Assembly (NCBI RefSeq): GCF_910592395.1
Contig: NC_088318.1
Location: 16,244,349-16,308,348 of the forward strand
Direction of reading: 5' to 3'
Length of the DNA stretch: 64,000 bases
Origin: Lineus longissimus
Taxonomy: Eukaryota > Nemertea > Pilidiophora > Heteronemertea > Lineidae
Position 1 is the first letter of the stretch, and every line of letters starts with the position of its first letter. Positions 27,301-37,632 of this stretch are shown here, in pieces. The notes below the pieces were generated by a model, which searched no databases, was not told the DNA's origin, and was given only the letters and a program-made list of their open reading frames with translations. A program made the position numbers and the translations under genes.

Positions 27301-29176
27301 GGTTATGAAAATTAGAAAAAATATTTGGCAGTTAAAGGTTTAAGAAGCTACATATGTAGGTGCAGGCCAGAATTATCTATAGGTAATTTGAATATATTTT
27401 TCCATATTTCCTTTATTTGATACATCTCCTCATTTTTCTTTCATTTCCTTTTCTTTTCAATTTGATATCAAATCAAGATTTTACCAAAACGGCGCAAACT
27501 AATCAAGGACGACGGGGAGTCGTTTGCAGGCTTTTCCAACAATATGGTAACTTTACCGAAGCCTGATTTGTTACTTGAGCATGCACCATTTCATTAAAGA
27601 CCTTGAAGCAATTGAGAAAAATTGGTCGCTTCACCTACAGTTACCAGCTATGATTGGCAAATATTTTGACCGGTAACACGTATAAACATGCAGTATGTTA
27701 CAATGTTCATCTGGGAAAGAGGTTCTTCAAGCATTATTTGCACCACATATAGAGAAAAAATGCACAGCTGGTTTGTGATTTTGAGAGCAAACAAATTGCA
27801 AAGTGTGCACGAAATGATTTTATCCATGTACTACTGAGTATTCAAAACAATTTGCAAATCGTGCATAAACATGAAAAACTGATTTTATGCATGTACTACT
27901 ATTAGATGGAATAGATCAGTAGGCCTATTTGCTTGAAGGGTGTCGGTGGCATCTATTACTTTTTGCAGAGGGACTGGCCAATTACTACCTACATTTCTTA
28001 TTTTCAAGTGTTGAGGGTATTGTCATGGGAAGGTTTATCATTAAATAATAACCAAACAAGGAAATGACAGAGCTTTATTAAATGATTGCTATATACTCTT
28101 AGTTATTTTTGAATGACCCATCTTTTTAAAGTGGCGAGATTTACAGATTGAAGATATACAGTTGTACCATAATCTGGTGTGACTTAGAACAAAGTCACCC
28201 CATCCGACGTACCGGTATCACTCAGAGATAATTTACATGATTTTTGGGCTCCTCGAAAATTTCAGTTCGGCTTCAAGAGCTCAAACTTGGGAACTAAGTC
28301 TGGCCAAGTCATAATTTGGTCACTTTGACAACTAATGCATTGTCTTTCTATTTGCAGTTGCTGAAACCGAACAAGAGGAAGAAAACACGTCCAGGCAAGG
28401 AAGTGACACTTAGCAAGACCAAGGAATTTGTACGTTAAGTAATTTAAAAACTTTCACAGCAGTCCGTGCAAACCCTTTAACCCACTGGTCAGACGATAGG
28501 CACTGTGATAAAAATCGCTTGTTCGGAGGGCACTTTAGGGAAAGAAACTTATTGATTGCGAGGATTACACTTCTGATGAAAATTTTGTCCTCCTTCCAGG
28601 GTGATGCTGTCGATTCTGAACACTTATCTGAGCTGACGGAGGAAGAATATGAGATTAACTTTGTGAAGCCACATCTGAAAGGATTCCTGAAGATTGACGC
28701 CAAGTTTCTTGTGCCATTTTTTACGAGGCGATTCACACAGCAGGTTTGTAGCAAACTTGTTATCATAATTTTCACTCAGTTTATTTTCAGGTTGAGCCAA
28801 GCATTAACTCTTTCAGCCTGCAAGCCGTATATACACGGTCCACCATGTTTGATTTCACAGCCGCAGACCGTAAATGCTCGGTTTTTCAAATCTCAAATTT
28901 CCTGCACTGTCACATGATGCTTCGCCTTAAATACAGTTGTAGTGACTCAAGCAACATATGACAATTTGATACCTATTTCGATGTGCTGGGTCACATTTGT
29001 CACCTTTCTTGCAGGAGGTACGAGAGGGAAAGAAGCAGATGACCAATTTGACGGATCAGTGGTACAAAGATGTGCGTGCTGCCCCCTCGGACTCCGAAGA
29101 TGAGGAGGAACCGGTTCTTCCACCGCCTGTAAGCATGCCACTGGTTAACACACAGGACTGCACAGACGAGTTATAA
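18379..29176 (+). CDS. SLC9A8: Sodium/hydrogen exchanger, NHE8 (SLC9A8) type
   Basis: Electroneutral Na+(K+)/H+ antiporter; NHE8 acts in Golgi/endosomal and apical membranes to control luminal pH. Exons: 18379-18632, 18933-19072, 21723-21803, 22197-22255, 23495-23578, 23811-23912, 24357-24535, 24759-24897, 25085-25190, 25555-25671, 25965-26047, 26354-26465, 26975-27117, 27478-27546 (possible cassette), 28358-28429, 28600-28743, 29015-29176. All phases close: about 681 residues, or 658 without the cassette. Human NHE8 is near 580; the extra length is mostly N-terminal. A signal-peptide-like start leads into a Pro/Thr-rich linker. Family landmarks are [82 protein letters not shown] and [16 protein letters not shown]. 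The tail has [18 protein letters not shown] and WYKDVR, diagnostic for NHE8. The end assumes read-through of exon 17 to TAA; an alternative last exon is at 30792. Confidence 0.96.
21417..21722 (+). repeat. Tandem decoy copies of the NHE8 exon 3 acceptor and exon head
   Basis: Immediately before exon 3 (21723-21803) the segment CTCTTTCAG + CAAT + ATGGTAACCCATATGCTGAT + CAACCAAGTTCC is repeated, with intact TTTCAG acceptors ending at 21475, 21524 and 21594. Acceptor-less or degenerate copies lie around 21420-21465 and 21650-21710. The units are about 50-70 bp. Read from the acceptor in the correct phase, the first copy encodes [10 protein letters not shown], against [10 protein letters not shown] in the real exon, before running to a stop. 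The copies have no downstream donor equivalent to that of exon 3. Confidence 0.85.
22650..22877 (+). repeat. AAAGGGGTATGCC-family repeat
   Basis: From TTTGTTAAAAATTTGAAATT at the left to GTGTATAACTGCATTTC, TGGACCACCAGTAATTA and GCATACCCCTTTAA at the right. The right part recurs almost unchanged at 47585-47648 and 50934-50995, and inverted at 37308-37380. The two ends resemble each other in inverse, suggesting a small transposon-like repeat. Within an NHE8 intron. Confidence 0.75.
22974..23070 (+). repeat. SINE family A, middle fragment
   Basis: GGGGAGAATCCAGGATTGTA, GGGTGAACTGGAATGGC and GGAACTGAAATTCCTGGCTC align in order with the copies at 26561 and 54514. The tRNA-like head is missing. 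Confidence 0.65.
24085..24295 (+). repeat. Dispersed repeat related to 4845-5160 (degraded)
   Basis: GCATTTGTATAGTGCTTGTA, GCTAGCACTTTGCC, ATTACCCTAGC and ATCTCTGCCAGATTTGTACC keep the order of motifs of the copy at 4845-5160. Lies in the NHE8 intron between exons 6 and 7. Confidence 0.4.
25754..25790. repeat. Half copy of the ACAGTGGAACCTC element
   Basis: GGAACCTTCCCTAATGGAC followed by ACCTCTCTATTAAGGACA, matching one arm of the intact copy at 14178-14265. Confidence 0.65.
25829..25938. repeat. Palindromic element in an NHE8 intron
   Basis: Left arm TAGAAAGCATGTTAGCTTAT and right arm AGAGCTAACATGCTTTCTA are inverse. Inner blocks CCATGTTGACATGTTCT and GAACAACATGTCAGCATG pair as well, so almost the whole 110 bp can fold into one hairpin. 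MITE-like. Confidence 0.8.
26139..26235 (+). repeat. tRNA-derived SINE family A, head with intact pol III boxes
   Basis: A-box-like TAGCCTAGTGG at 26140-26150 and B-box-like GGTCGATCC near 26185, separated by GCTACCACACAATAGGGC, then GGGGAGAACCCAGGATTGTA. The best-preserved internal promoter of the family in this window. In an NHE8 intron. Confidence 0.75.
26561..26843 (+). repeat. SINE family A, long copy with (GATGAT)n tail
   Basis: Begins GCCTCTTGGCCTTGTGGTTG, has the internal GGAGAACCCAGGATTGTATT lacking the B box, then GGAACTAAAGTTCCTGATTC, GCCAGGGCAAGTAAAAGATC and CACATAGGTGGGCAGTAGCC, and ends in ATATGATGATGATGATGATG. Shows the full body and tail of the family. In the NHE8 intron before exon 13. 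Confidence 0.75.
27478..27546 (+). CDS. SLC9A8: NHE8 candidate cassette exon (69 bp, 23 codons)
   Basis: Open in phase 0, behind a strong pyrimidine tract and AG, with donor ATG|GTAACT. It encodes [19 protein letters not shown] plus SNNM. The following exon (28358-28429) begins LLKPNKRKK and aligns directly with the region after the last membrane helix in vertebrate NHE8, so this 69-bp exon looks like an insertion or an alternative exon. Both join the flanks without changing frame. Confidence 0.6.
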
Positions 29177-30791
29177 GTTTTGTGTGTTCAGACGAGTTAT
29201 AAAATTTGTGTGTTCACTTTTAAAGTTTATTAAACAAGGCATTAAACAAGAGTGTTTTAGCAAGATGAATTGTACAGTCCCAGTCCACCACCATTGCCCC
29301 CAGATGGTTAGGCGTGGCCATTTCTGTTACGAAAGACTTTGACTTGTTTGAGATTCTACGACATGTTTTAATTTCCAAATCTTTGAAATCTACTCAATTT
29401 CAAGTCGTACTTTCACTAGTTTCAGCGCTTTGTCGGAGAATAATTTCAAATGACTGGTGAGATGTTTTGCCTTGCTGATTACCTTATGTTTGGGTTTCAT
29501 GGTGTGTTTTAACAAAAATTCATAAGGATGTGTGAATTTTTGCTTTATGTATATTTTGCAGGGCTTGCTTTATACTCTCTACAAATATGCTGCTCTTGAG
29601 ATGAAAACGTTGTGCAAATCATGTCCATGGTAATATAATCTGATCTATCGTGCACACTGCTTAAAGGTGGCGCTGGTGTGTTGGGTGTTATCAAGGCCGA
29701 GTTTGAAATGTTGAAGCATGTGAATATGTTCAAATTTCTTGTCAGGTCTAATGATAGCGAAAAACTTTCCACTTTCAGAAGGTATTGGAAGTGCACAAGT
29801 GTTACACTCGAAAAGCATTTCTTTCGAAGAAAAATATGCACCAACATTCAAAATGTAACCTTTGGAGCAAAAAGAAATTTTTTTTAGAGGTCGACACGTT
29901 TGTTCTTGTAAATTCTATTCAAGGATAATAAAATAGAAATCCATTAAATTGTTTGTTGAGGCAAATTATGGTCAGGGGTCAGTGGTCGCCAAAAAATAGG
30001 GCCCCCCCCTTGGATCTGCCCTGATGGTGTTTGATTTGGGTTTGGTATTTGGGCAAAGGAGGTGCAATTAAATTTACACCTGGGTTTTTTTAAGAGGCTT
30101 TCCACTCGAAAGAGTTTCTTTGGTGTCGTTAATTCACAGAGCAGTTTAGGTTTGTAATCTTACTTCTTTGTTGGCATCACGGTAATGTTTTGAGATCAGT
30201 TATCTCCCGACAAGAGGCGGGTACCAGAATCTAGCGTTCTGCACAGGTATAAGTGTCTGTTATAGAATCATCAAACACATTTCGTCTTGGATACCATGCT
30301 AGTTATCACAACCCACGTTCAATATCGGAATCTCAATCAAAGATTTTTTAATAGCAAAAATACGTAACTCACCTTATATGATTTTGGTTAATAGTCCATA
30401 AAAGAAATTAAGTTGGCCTGTTTCAGAATCTATAACTGGATTCCGTCATAGATTTTATGACAGAAACTTTTGCATGTGTACTGGAAAACTGCTCATGTGA
30501 ATATAAATCTAAGATTTTCCTCGGTCGGGTTGGTAATTTTCTGCTGGGAAGAACTTTGGACAGGAGGTTTTCATATATGTAATCTTAATACAATCATATG
30601 GAATGATAAGTGCATGATGTGATAAATGTATAGTGAGCGGTCAAGTACAGTATCTGTTGTGTACTGGCACAGGCCAGCTCTGTAACTTGGAAAGCCTGCC
30701 CGATTCTCGGCAAGTTGGAAAATTGTTTCTCCATGCAGGGTGCATTGTATTTTGTTTTGCATGTAGTTAATTCCTATCTTTATTTCCACAG

Positions 30792-30821
30792 GCAAGCGAA
30801 AGGCAGTGGCTGAACCGGTAA
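30792..30821 (+). CDS. SLC9A8: Possible alternative last coding exon of NHE8
   Basis: A good acceptor (TTTATTTCCACAG) at 30791 is followed by a phase-0 frame ASERQWLNR and a stop. If exon 17 is spliced at CCT|GTAAGC (29128), this exon ends the protein with PPPASERQWLNR instead of [18 protein letters not shown]. Both ends are equally open; transcripts would decide. Confidence 0.35.
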   Translation, partial: ASERQWLNR

Positions 30822-31639
30822 CATAGAATACTTTTCTTTGATATTTAGTTATGGTTCACTTGATGCTGTTAACTGCAAAATTTACTGTCTCTTTATTTTT
30901 GTAATTCCTGAAAATTTTAAAATAATATTTGTGATTTTATTCGCGAATCTCATTTATTCACAAAATCCGCAAAAATATTGCGCCCTGAAAATTCACAGTT
31001 TGTTTCAATTAGGTTGTCAGTTGCCGACCAGTATGTGGAAAGAAGCATTGGGCATGTTGGGGCAAGAAATAAATATTTTCCACTGACCATTTATAAGTGA
31101 ATATAGAGGGCCATCAACTTTACAGTGGAACATATGTAGCTATACCGGCGAAGAAGTAGAAAATGTCCCCCTGGAGAAGTGTTCGGCCCTATAGTATTCT
31201 GATGGATCATGGTATGGTTCTACAAGGCCATAGCCGTTAGTAGCTCAAAGATTGAAGCATATATCAGAATCCTTTCTTCCCCGGACATTCTATCCTAGGA
31301 CATTTCAAACTTTTTCACCGGCCATACAAAGCTGAAAACTTTTCATGGCCTCATTAATCCCATATATTCTTCCTTCAATCACACGTTGTTCAAGCTCCCC
31401 TTACACTCCTTCTGGTGGAGAGCTATGGGTTCATGCGGCTGCTCACCCTTTTATAGCACTTTTCCTTCTCCCTATTATCTAATCTCTCTAATTATCCTGT
31501 GAGTAAAGCTAATCTGGGGTGAAGGGATGTTTACAGTTCTGTTCAGAAGTAACACACAGGACTGAAGTCTCGCGACACTGAGTCTTACTCCATTCTACGT
31601 GTAGAGTGCAATGTTACCAGTGGCCAAGTAACACTCAAG

Positions 31640-31835
31640 GAGTAGTCATATCATAACATATCATATCATTTTACCAGTGTCGTAATCCTATTTGATTTTT
31701 GTCAGAGGTATGAGTCTCCCTTTGGCTACTGTCCACCTATCTGGGATCGTTTACTTGCCCTGGCATGGGGCATAGACACCCAGGTACAGGGGACCATGGC
31801 TTTTATGAGGCTCCTCCAGTAGTGTGGACGTGCTT
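31640..31835 (-). repeat. SINE family A, inverted body/tail fragment
   Basis: Read on the minus strand it gives GCCAGGGCAAGTAAACGATC, CAGATAGGTGGACAGTAGCC and a terminal AATGATATGATATG, the same order as in the copy at 26561-26843. Confidence 0.65.
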
Positions 31836-33942
31836 GGCTGACATTGAGGTGTTAGTTCTGAACAGAACTGTACTGTGTTAATGCACTGAAGTGGTAAGGG
31901 TTATTGCTAGACTTCACACTCTTATTTCTCTTTCTTGACAGTGGTACTGTGTTATATTACCTTTGAAATAAAGCCGTTTACTGGGTCTACAAATATTGTT
32001 AGTATGCCCAGTTTTGCCTGGATGTTTTTCTACTTCTAGAACACCAGGTATATATTGATACTGTGAAGAAAGAACAGTAGCTTTCAACTTAAGTTTAACA
32101 GTATGTAATATGCAAATTAATCCTGTGTTTATTTTGCTTCTAGTCAGATGTTTGTGAGTTGTCACCCCTGGTAGCATGTTGTAACTCCATGGGTGAGAGG
32201 AATAGTCATTATGTGATGTTAGTCCAGATACCATAGGATACGCTTTTAAATGCTTGTAGATATTGTTGTGTGTGAAATGTGAATTCTGGAGGCGAAATTA
32301 TTCACATGTATATTTCCTGCACGTCACTTTTTGGTGATAAAGTCACTTTTATGTAAATAGTAGCGCAACATACCTTTCTATAAAGTCTATGTTGCTCACA
32401 ATTATATATACTTTCGTCACTGTGATTTATGTTCATTTATATCTCAATGATACATGTATACTTGTTTGCTGAATAAAAAAACATTGGTTTGTCCTGTTAA
32501 TCGTAAAAAAAAGTATTTGGCCCCACCTTGTGGGTTTGGCCAGTCTTGTTGTGAAATTTTTGGGCCCTTAACATTATAATGTTACATGTAATTTGTTGAA
32601 TTATTACTCAGGAGGCGAAATGGTTTATTTTCGGGCCATGCCTTCTGTGATGATAGTCTAGTGCCAATAAAGTGCACTGCAGACAAGGGGCTCATGCTCT
32701 TAAATTTCACTGATAAGTAGCATGTTTTGTCATTATTTGTCCAAGGGTCTTTTTTGTATGGTATATATGCGTAATATAGGCAGATCAGTATGTTAAGAAA
32801 ATTGAGGTTAAAAGAGACCTACCAGGTGCTTTCAATGTATACCCATGAATATCAGCTGAGTGCCAGGCGCTTGGGCCTCTTGTCTTTATGGTACGGTTTT
32901 GAATCCGAATATCTCGGGTGACGTTTATCATAAAACTCCACTTTCTACTGTGTGTTAATGCACTCTCACATGCCCATATTTAGAATACTCTGATAAATAA
33001 AATACATGTATAAACCTGTGATACATAATGCGAGTAGTAGGTGAAAGCTTACTTGTTATGGCCATGGATACCTATCATTTTATGGATAAAATCGAGTAGG
33101 CCTCGATCTCACACTGACGATAATAGTACATCCTTTCATTTGCATAGCCTGGTAGTTTTGGCCGTAATTTTAGAGTCAACCAACCATTGACTCCAACACT
33201 TGAAATTGGCATTGACTGTGAAAGAGTGTATTCTAATTGCTTGATGATTTCAAGTTCTTGCCCAAATGGTGGTGCCAATGGTCGTAGGTAGAGGTGGAGA
33301 TTCCATCCTTCACCGAAGTAAGAAGAGTGAGGTCATAAGTAGTGGCTATTTTGACTGTACCAGAAATCCCGGCCAGAAATTCGGGCGAATTAGCCACAGT
33401 TTGCTGTATCATAATATACACATACCTGTACAGGAAATAATGTGGAAAATAAATTATTCTTGAAAATTTTTTATTCCATTTTGTTTATTCTTGACTACAT
33501 TGCCGTTCAGACCAGATAAGTCCAGCCGATCTGCATACTCGAGAAACTAAGCAAAGGAAATATAGCTGCAAAACAACATTATACACAGACACTTGGGCGA
33601 ATATCCAATAGTCTTATATCATGGATAATTTAAACAACGATGCGCGATCTACCGAAGTCTGAACGATTTTCCCCTGGTTACACATCTTCATCACACATAA
33701 GAAATATATATAGCGAATTTATGATGGCTTTCAGTGCGTGTCTCATGCGACAACCACGAGTGAGTGTAATGTTAGTGTTGTCGCAACATGGATGCGTGGG
33801 AAAGGAAGGGAGACTACCGATAAAGTAACGATAGCCAGTCGTGCTGTGACGGATTATACTGCGATGAAATCATTGGCTGCGGCGCAAGAGCAGTAGCCTC
33901 AGTCATTTCCAAGTATGAAAACTTTTGGCAGCACAATGTACA

Positions 33943-35142
33943 TCATTCGACCTCGGCGGAAACATACTGTGCCGTATTCCAAAGCACGACGCGGCCATCT
34001 TCTCCACCTGTTGCAACCATTTCTTCAGAACTAGTCGTGACACAATTAACGGCACCTAGAAAAAAGTATAAATATAACTTTCAGCATTGCCGATCAAACT
34101 GGGTTTCTCTATTATTGTTTGGCATGTTTAAACTCTCTATTACAGTATCTACACTAACCTTGGTGAGTCTTTATCTTCTGTAGCAGTCTGTTGGTCAGAA
34201 GGTCCCACATGTAAAGGTAGCCATCCCCACTGCCAGCTAGGACTGTCGTCTCATCCCACCACAGGCTCCTGAAGTAATAATGATAATTCATAAAAGGTCC
34301 TCCATGTAAAGGGCTCCAGATAAAGGGAAACCCCCTCGGCTCAGCCCCATGATCATGACAAGGCTAGGCCAAGGCCAACCTGAAAACCCTGGAATATCTG
34401 CCGATCAGCCAGGCCTCAATCCCTGTCTCATTTCACAACCATTTCGTATTTGGCCTGAAAGCTGAATAAAAAATACAATTACGGAAACTTTCATCACTGA
34501 CAGCACTGAGTGCAATCTAGCTACTGCATAGTATACCATACTAACTGAGAAATGATGAGAGAACTTATTTGTCACTCACTTCAGTGGAGCTTGTGCATTG
34601 AAGGTGCAGACTTTGGTCCCAGTATCAACATCCAATACCACAACTTCCCCATCTTCACCAGAAGATGCAAGCCTTTTGCCGTTAGAGCTGAACTGGACTG
34701 CGTTCACTGCTCCTTGATGGACTGAAAAGTAGGAATAACACAGGGCTGATTATGCTTTTGGGTATGCTGTGAGGAAATGATAATGACAACCGAAGTGTCA
34801 CCCTTTATAACATGCTTTAAGGTGAAACTATAGTGACTCCATTTTGCCAATCTAAGGAACACCAGAAGTCTTTCAAACAACAAAAAGTCAGACAAAATGT
34901 TGTTGAGAGGCAATGCGGACTATAGGTGACAATGTCCTCCATGTCAAATGCTTTTAGAATTAGAATCGGAATCTTCAAACATGAATTAAGACAGGCAATA
35001 CATTACCTAGATTTTGATTGACAGCAATGTAGGATTCTGTATCCCAGAAGTAGATGAAGCCATCTTTAGTGCCTGACGCTATTAGCTGACCATCTTCAAT
35101 TGCATCGACGCAAATCACAGCACTCTCATGGTCTAATTCAAC
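33943..35142 (-). CDS. C-terminal part of a WD40 protein, FAN/NSMAF-like
   Basis: Four minus-strand exons: 35007-35142, 34580-34721, 34159-34268 and 33943-34055. They join in phase with consensus sites to encode 166 residues and a stop. They carry the last WD40 repeats: VELDHESAVICVDAI...SGTKDGFIYFWD, HQGAVNAVQFSSNGKRLASS, LWWDETTVLAGSGDGYLYMW and GAVNCVTTSSEEMVATGGED. Spacing and phrases (SGTKDG, VVVLDVDTG, LYMWDLL, TGGEDGRVVLW at the very end) resemble the C-terminus of FAN (NSMAF), the TNF-receptor adaptor for neutral sphingomyelinase. That assignment is from memory of the family and is tentative. The first exon begins at an acceptor, so more must lie upstream, yet no further exons (GRAM, BEACH) are visible before the plus-strand MAO gene at 37,633. 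It may be an incomplete duplicate, or MAO may be nested in a large intron. Confidence 0.75.
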
Positions 35143-35290
35143 CTGAAATCAAAAGGACCTGAATTGTAATCAACTGGCCATCTTTAATCGTATCAACGCA
35201 AATCACAGCACTCTCATGGTCTAATTCACACTGAAATCAAAGAAAACGAATTGTAATGAAGTTGCCATCTTCAATTGCATCAACTCACAC
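35143..35290 (-). repeat. Tandem decoy copies of the WD40 exon acceptor and exon head
   Basis: The segment TTTGATTTCAG + TGAATTAGACCATGAGAG + GATGGCCAG is repeated with a period of about 88 bp. The true exon starts at 35142, copy 2 starts at 35230 with an intact acceptor, and a third, partial copy ends near 35290. Copy 2 read in phase gives CELDHESAVICVDTIKDGQL against VELDHESAVICVDAIEDGQL. Confidence 0.85.
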
Positions 35291-35320
35291 GTTGTGTCTA
35301 CAGAGAATGCCTTCCTTTTT

Positions 35321-35371
35321 AGCTCACCTCTTAGCAGAGGTGAGCTTATCCCATACCGTGGCGTCCGTCGT

Positions 35372-35418
<47 letters not shown>

Positions 35419-36463
35419 CGTCGTCCGTTAGCAGGGCACGTTTCGTAACTGTTAGAGCTATTGAGTTGAAACTTGGTACACATGTACCCTTATGTAATGA
35501 CACCTTGGAGACCAAGTTTCGGTCCGATTCGTTTCATGGTTTGGCCACCAGGGGGCCAAACGTTAAAAGTGAAAATATGCAATATCTCCCTTAATAGTAG
35601 TCGGGAAATTTTGAAAAAAATATGGTAGGTACTTCTAGCAAATGTGCATCATATATCCTCCGGGTTTTTGATTTGACCTCCTTTTCAAGGTCACAGAGGT
35701 CAAATGGTGTAAATTGGCCGTTAGGATGTAACGATGGCACGTTTCTAAACTGCAATGACTATTGATACCAAATTTGGTACACATTTACCCCTTAGTCAGG
35801 TGATCTCAGGGACCGAAGTTTGGTCCAATATGATTCACCACTTGACCACCAGGGGGCAAAATCCAAAAACCTTAAAAATGTGATTATTCCTTAACTTCTT
35901 GCCCGATTGCCACCAATTTGATATCATGGGTACATCTAACCACCATACAGTATATGTCACACAGGTTTTTAATTTGACCTTCTTGTCAAGGTCACAAAGG
36001 TCAAATGGCGTAAATTCGCCGTCAGGCCGTAACTATGGCACGTTTCTTAACTGCAATGACTATCGATCAAAAATTAGGTACACATGTACCCCTTGGTCAG
36101 GTGATCTCAGGTACCGAAGTTTGGTGCGATCTGATTTGCCGTTTGGCCTCCAGGGAGGGGGCCAAATCCTAAATTCTTCAAAATGCCATTATTCCTAGTA
36201 ATGACTTGCCCGATTGGCACCAATTTTATATCATAGGTACATCTAATTCTAACAACCATTCAATGTGTCACCCGGGTCTTCTTTGATTTGACCTACTTTT
36301 CAAGGTCACAGAGGTCGAATGTTATGTAAATTGGCCATTTTGGGGAAATTGTAATTGCTTGGACCTACATCAAACCTAACACTACATGACACAATACCAT
36401 GCTCTTTATCCATCTTTCCTCCACATGAGGTGAGCACAATGGCCCTGGCCATTTCATTTTGTT
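35321..36463 (+). repeat. About 1.1-kb non-coding element with GCTCACCTC/GAGGTGAGC ends
   Basis: Left end AGCTCACCTC, right end GAGGTGAGC (36427-36435) then AATGGCCCTGGCCATTTC. Inside the left end is a (CGT)n microsatellite at about 35365-35425. About three subrepeats of roughly 300 bp follow, each with TGGCACGTTTCT, TTGGTACACATGTACCC, GACCACCAGGGGGCAAA and TTCAAGGTCACAGAGGTC. No transposase frame. Partial copies are at 6654-6850 and 45415-45482. The (CGT)n run makes long Arg-rich or Asp/Asp-like spurious frames. Confidence 0.85.
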
Positions 36464-37632
36464 AACTTGGGATAATGGGAATATTCAGCAGATTCCGTCA
36501 CAAGCCATTTTGTAAGTCCTGATTAGCTTAGTTTTTACCTTATCTGAGTGAGGTTAGATTGCTGTATCTGAGTTGGCCTATATAAACTAAAAGTTGTGTG
36601 CCATATATATAACTGGGGTCCAGTACAGTTCTGGAGGCCGGATGACGGACACTGCAGTATTTTATACAGTCTCCTACAGTGAGCGAAAAAGGTACCAGCA
36701 TAAAGTGACGTCATTCAATTCCAGATAATTCGTTAAAGCTACAGGCACAAAATTAGAATTCATATTGCTTTTACCATGTTTATTCACTTTGATAAACTGG
36801 GCCTTTTCTGAATTAAATGCACATTTAAATTATGCAAGAATTGGCAGTGACCATACATAAAACCATCTGTATATGTTAGCTATTGCAATCACCTGCTGTA
36901 TCACTCGGTGCTTCACTGCAAGAAGGATATGTGCTGAGTTGACATTTAAATTTTTAACAAATATATTGAAACAAGCCAATTGAAACAAGCGAAACTAACA
37001 AGCCAATTGAGCATTTTAAAATATTCTAATATTCTTTGCCGGATTGGCCTAAGTGTGTTTCTGGCATAAGATATAATATTATTTACATAGTCCCACTCAA
37101 TTTGGTTCATTTCAAGATTTGCAGCATGATGCACCATAGAAAATTTCATTGACTGGCAATTGTTTTGCTTCTATAAAACCAATCTTCAATTTCATGATAG
37201 GAATGTTATTTCATACTTTTCGAAAAAATTGTCTTATTATTCAAATCAGCAATGTTCACAGATGGTTTGAAATAAATAGGCCAAGGGTCTTCATTCATGG
37301 TTTTAAAGGGGTATGTCATTCGTAATTACTAGTAGTGTGGAAAAATAGAAATGCAGTTATACACAATGCCGTAGTGCAGTTATCATGCATCTGAAACTGG
37401 GTATTTATAGTATTTGTGTATCAGTCTACACTAAGGCAATGCTATCACAAATTTAAAATTTTGTAACGAATGGCATAGGCCTCTAACAATGAGACTTATA
37501 TTTCAAATCAATTCGGAAATAATAAAACTCCCACATTAGGCTTCATATGCCAATAGGCGACATTCAGTGGACTTAAGTCGGTGGAGGGGAATATGCTGTG
37601 CTCTGCAATTCTCATCTTTATAACTCATTATC
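36464..37632. other. Spacer upstream of MAO
   Basis: No WD40-like exon could be found on the minus strand here. Contains an AAAGGGGTATGCC-family repeat (37308-37495), and the MAO promoter must lie in the last few hundred bases. No clear promoter motif. Confidence 0.4.
37308..37495 (-). repeat. AAAGGGGTATGCC-family repeat, full-length inverted copy
   Basis: Begins AAAGGGGTATGTCATTCGTA, contains GAAATGCAGTTATACACAAT, and ends AATTTTGTAACGAATGGCAT then AGGCCTC. The two ends are imperfect inverse copies, supporting a transposon-like unit of about 190-230 bp. Confidence 0.7.

Larger units (their letters stand above)
29177..33942. other. NHE8 3' region and spacer to the WD40 gene
   Basis: No recognised gene. 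Several AATAAA signals occur on the plus strand (e.g. around 32474 in GAATAAAAAAAC). Contains a possible alternative NHE8 last exon (30792-30821) and an inverted SINE fragment (31640-31835). Otherwise AT-rich and featureless to my reading. Confidence 0.4.

Noticed and set aside
35256-35594. Open frame with a poly-arginine stretch (both strands open)
   Set aside because: It is the translation of the (CGT)n microsatellite inside a repeat element; no splice or domain support.
36946-37149. Additional upstream WD40 exon for the gene at 33943
   Set aside because: The frame shows no GH...WD spacing and lacks a suitable acceptor/donor pair.
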